The position numbers were made by a program, and so were the translations under genes. The notes below the pieces were generated by a model. The model saw only the letters and a list, made by a program, of their open reading frames with translations. It did no database searches and was not told the origin of the DNA. Positions 63,716-64,000 of a stretch of DNA of 64,000 nt are shown here, piece by piece (positions within the stretch are counted from its first letter, which is position 1; every line of letters starts with the position of its first letter). Source of the stretch: Tiliqua scincoides (taxonomy: Eukaryota; Chordata; Lepidosauria; Squamata; Scincidae); NCBI RefSeq assembly GCF_035046505.1, contig NC_089825.1, forward strand, positions 3,835,563-3,899,562, given 5' to 3'.

Positions 63716-64000
63716 TATACTTTTCAACAAAAAAGTTCACATAGCAGTTTACAGACACAAATAATAATTTAAATAATCTAAGATCTTTCTAGGTATTGGC
63801 ATCAAGTTTACCATCTCTAATTTCCTCCCTTGTTTAAAGATAGGAGATTTCATTTGCTCATCCCTAGTTCTCTAGCACATCCCCTGTTCTCTGGGAGTTT
63901 GGAATGATTACAGACAGTGGCTCCAAAATCACATCCATAAACTCAGTACTGGGGGGGGGGTAGTTCATCTGGTTTTGGGGATCTCAATTCATTTAGGGTG

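Overview
This is nuclear DNA of a reptile, most likely a squamate (lizard or snake). The evidence is exon-intron structure with GT-AG junctions, CpG-island promoters, C2H2 zinc-finger exons, and many CR1/L3-type LINE tails ending in the GATCCAGTGGGGCTGTTCTT block common in squamate genomes. The species cannot be read from the sequence.

The backbone is a tandem, plus-strand cluster of KRAB zinc-finger genes. Three of them (called B, C and D here) share one layout: a very short first coding exon in a CpG island, a second exon encoding the HUB (DUF3669) module that ends with [16 protein letters not shown], and a 127-nt KRAB-A exon. B and C, which are complete, then have a KRAB-B-like exon and one terminal exon holding all the fingers (B has one additional small exon). 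This is the architecture of the ZNF282/ZNF398/ZNF212/ZNF777/ZNF783/ZNF746 group clustered at human 7q36.1. Gene A, to the left, has a more classical KRAB box and ten fingers, and its 5' exons were not found. Gene D runs off the right edge after its KRAB exon. Such proteins are nuclear DNA-binding regulators.

Layout: 1-660, last exon of an unidentified plus-strand gene; 920-2,010, an eroded Harbinger transposase on the minus strand; 3,893-13,051, gene A; 14,830-18,680, a CR1 LINE with another LINE nested in it; 20,718-23,343, a minus-strand gene (T) for a C2H2 finger fused to a Tigger/pogo transposase; 23,945-37,839, gene B, with a near-full-length CR1 in its last intron; 40,757-50,206, gene C; 53,825 to beyond 59,884, gene D; 61,970-63,715, a further CR1 with a fold-back 5' end.

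The most striking item is gene T. A 645-codon open frame joins one good and one decayed zinc finger to a pogo-type helix-turn-helix and a DDE domain in which all three expected catalytic acids are changed. It lies head-to-head with gene B, and both probably start from the same CpG island, which has CCAAT boxes in both orientations. It looks like a host transposase-fusion transcription factor inside a KRAB-ZNF cluster. At least three short Tigger-like repeats in the same window could be relics related to its ancestral targets. A second pattern is that three separate CR1 copies begin with inverted-repeat (fold-back) 5' junctions.
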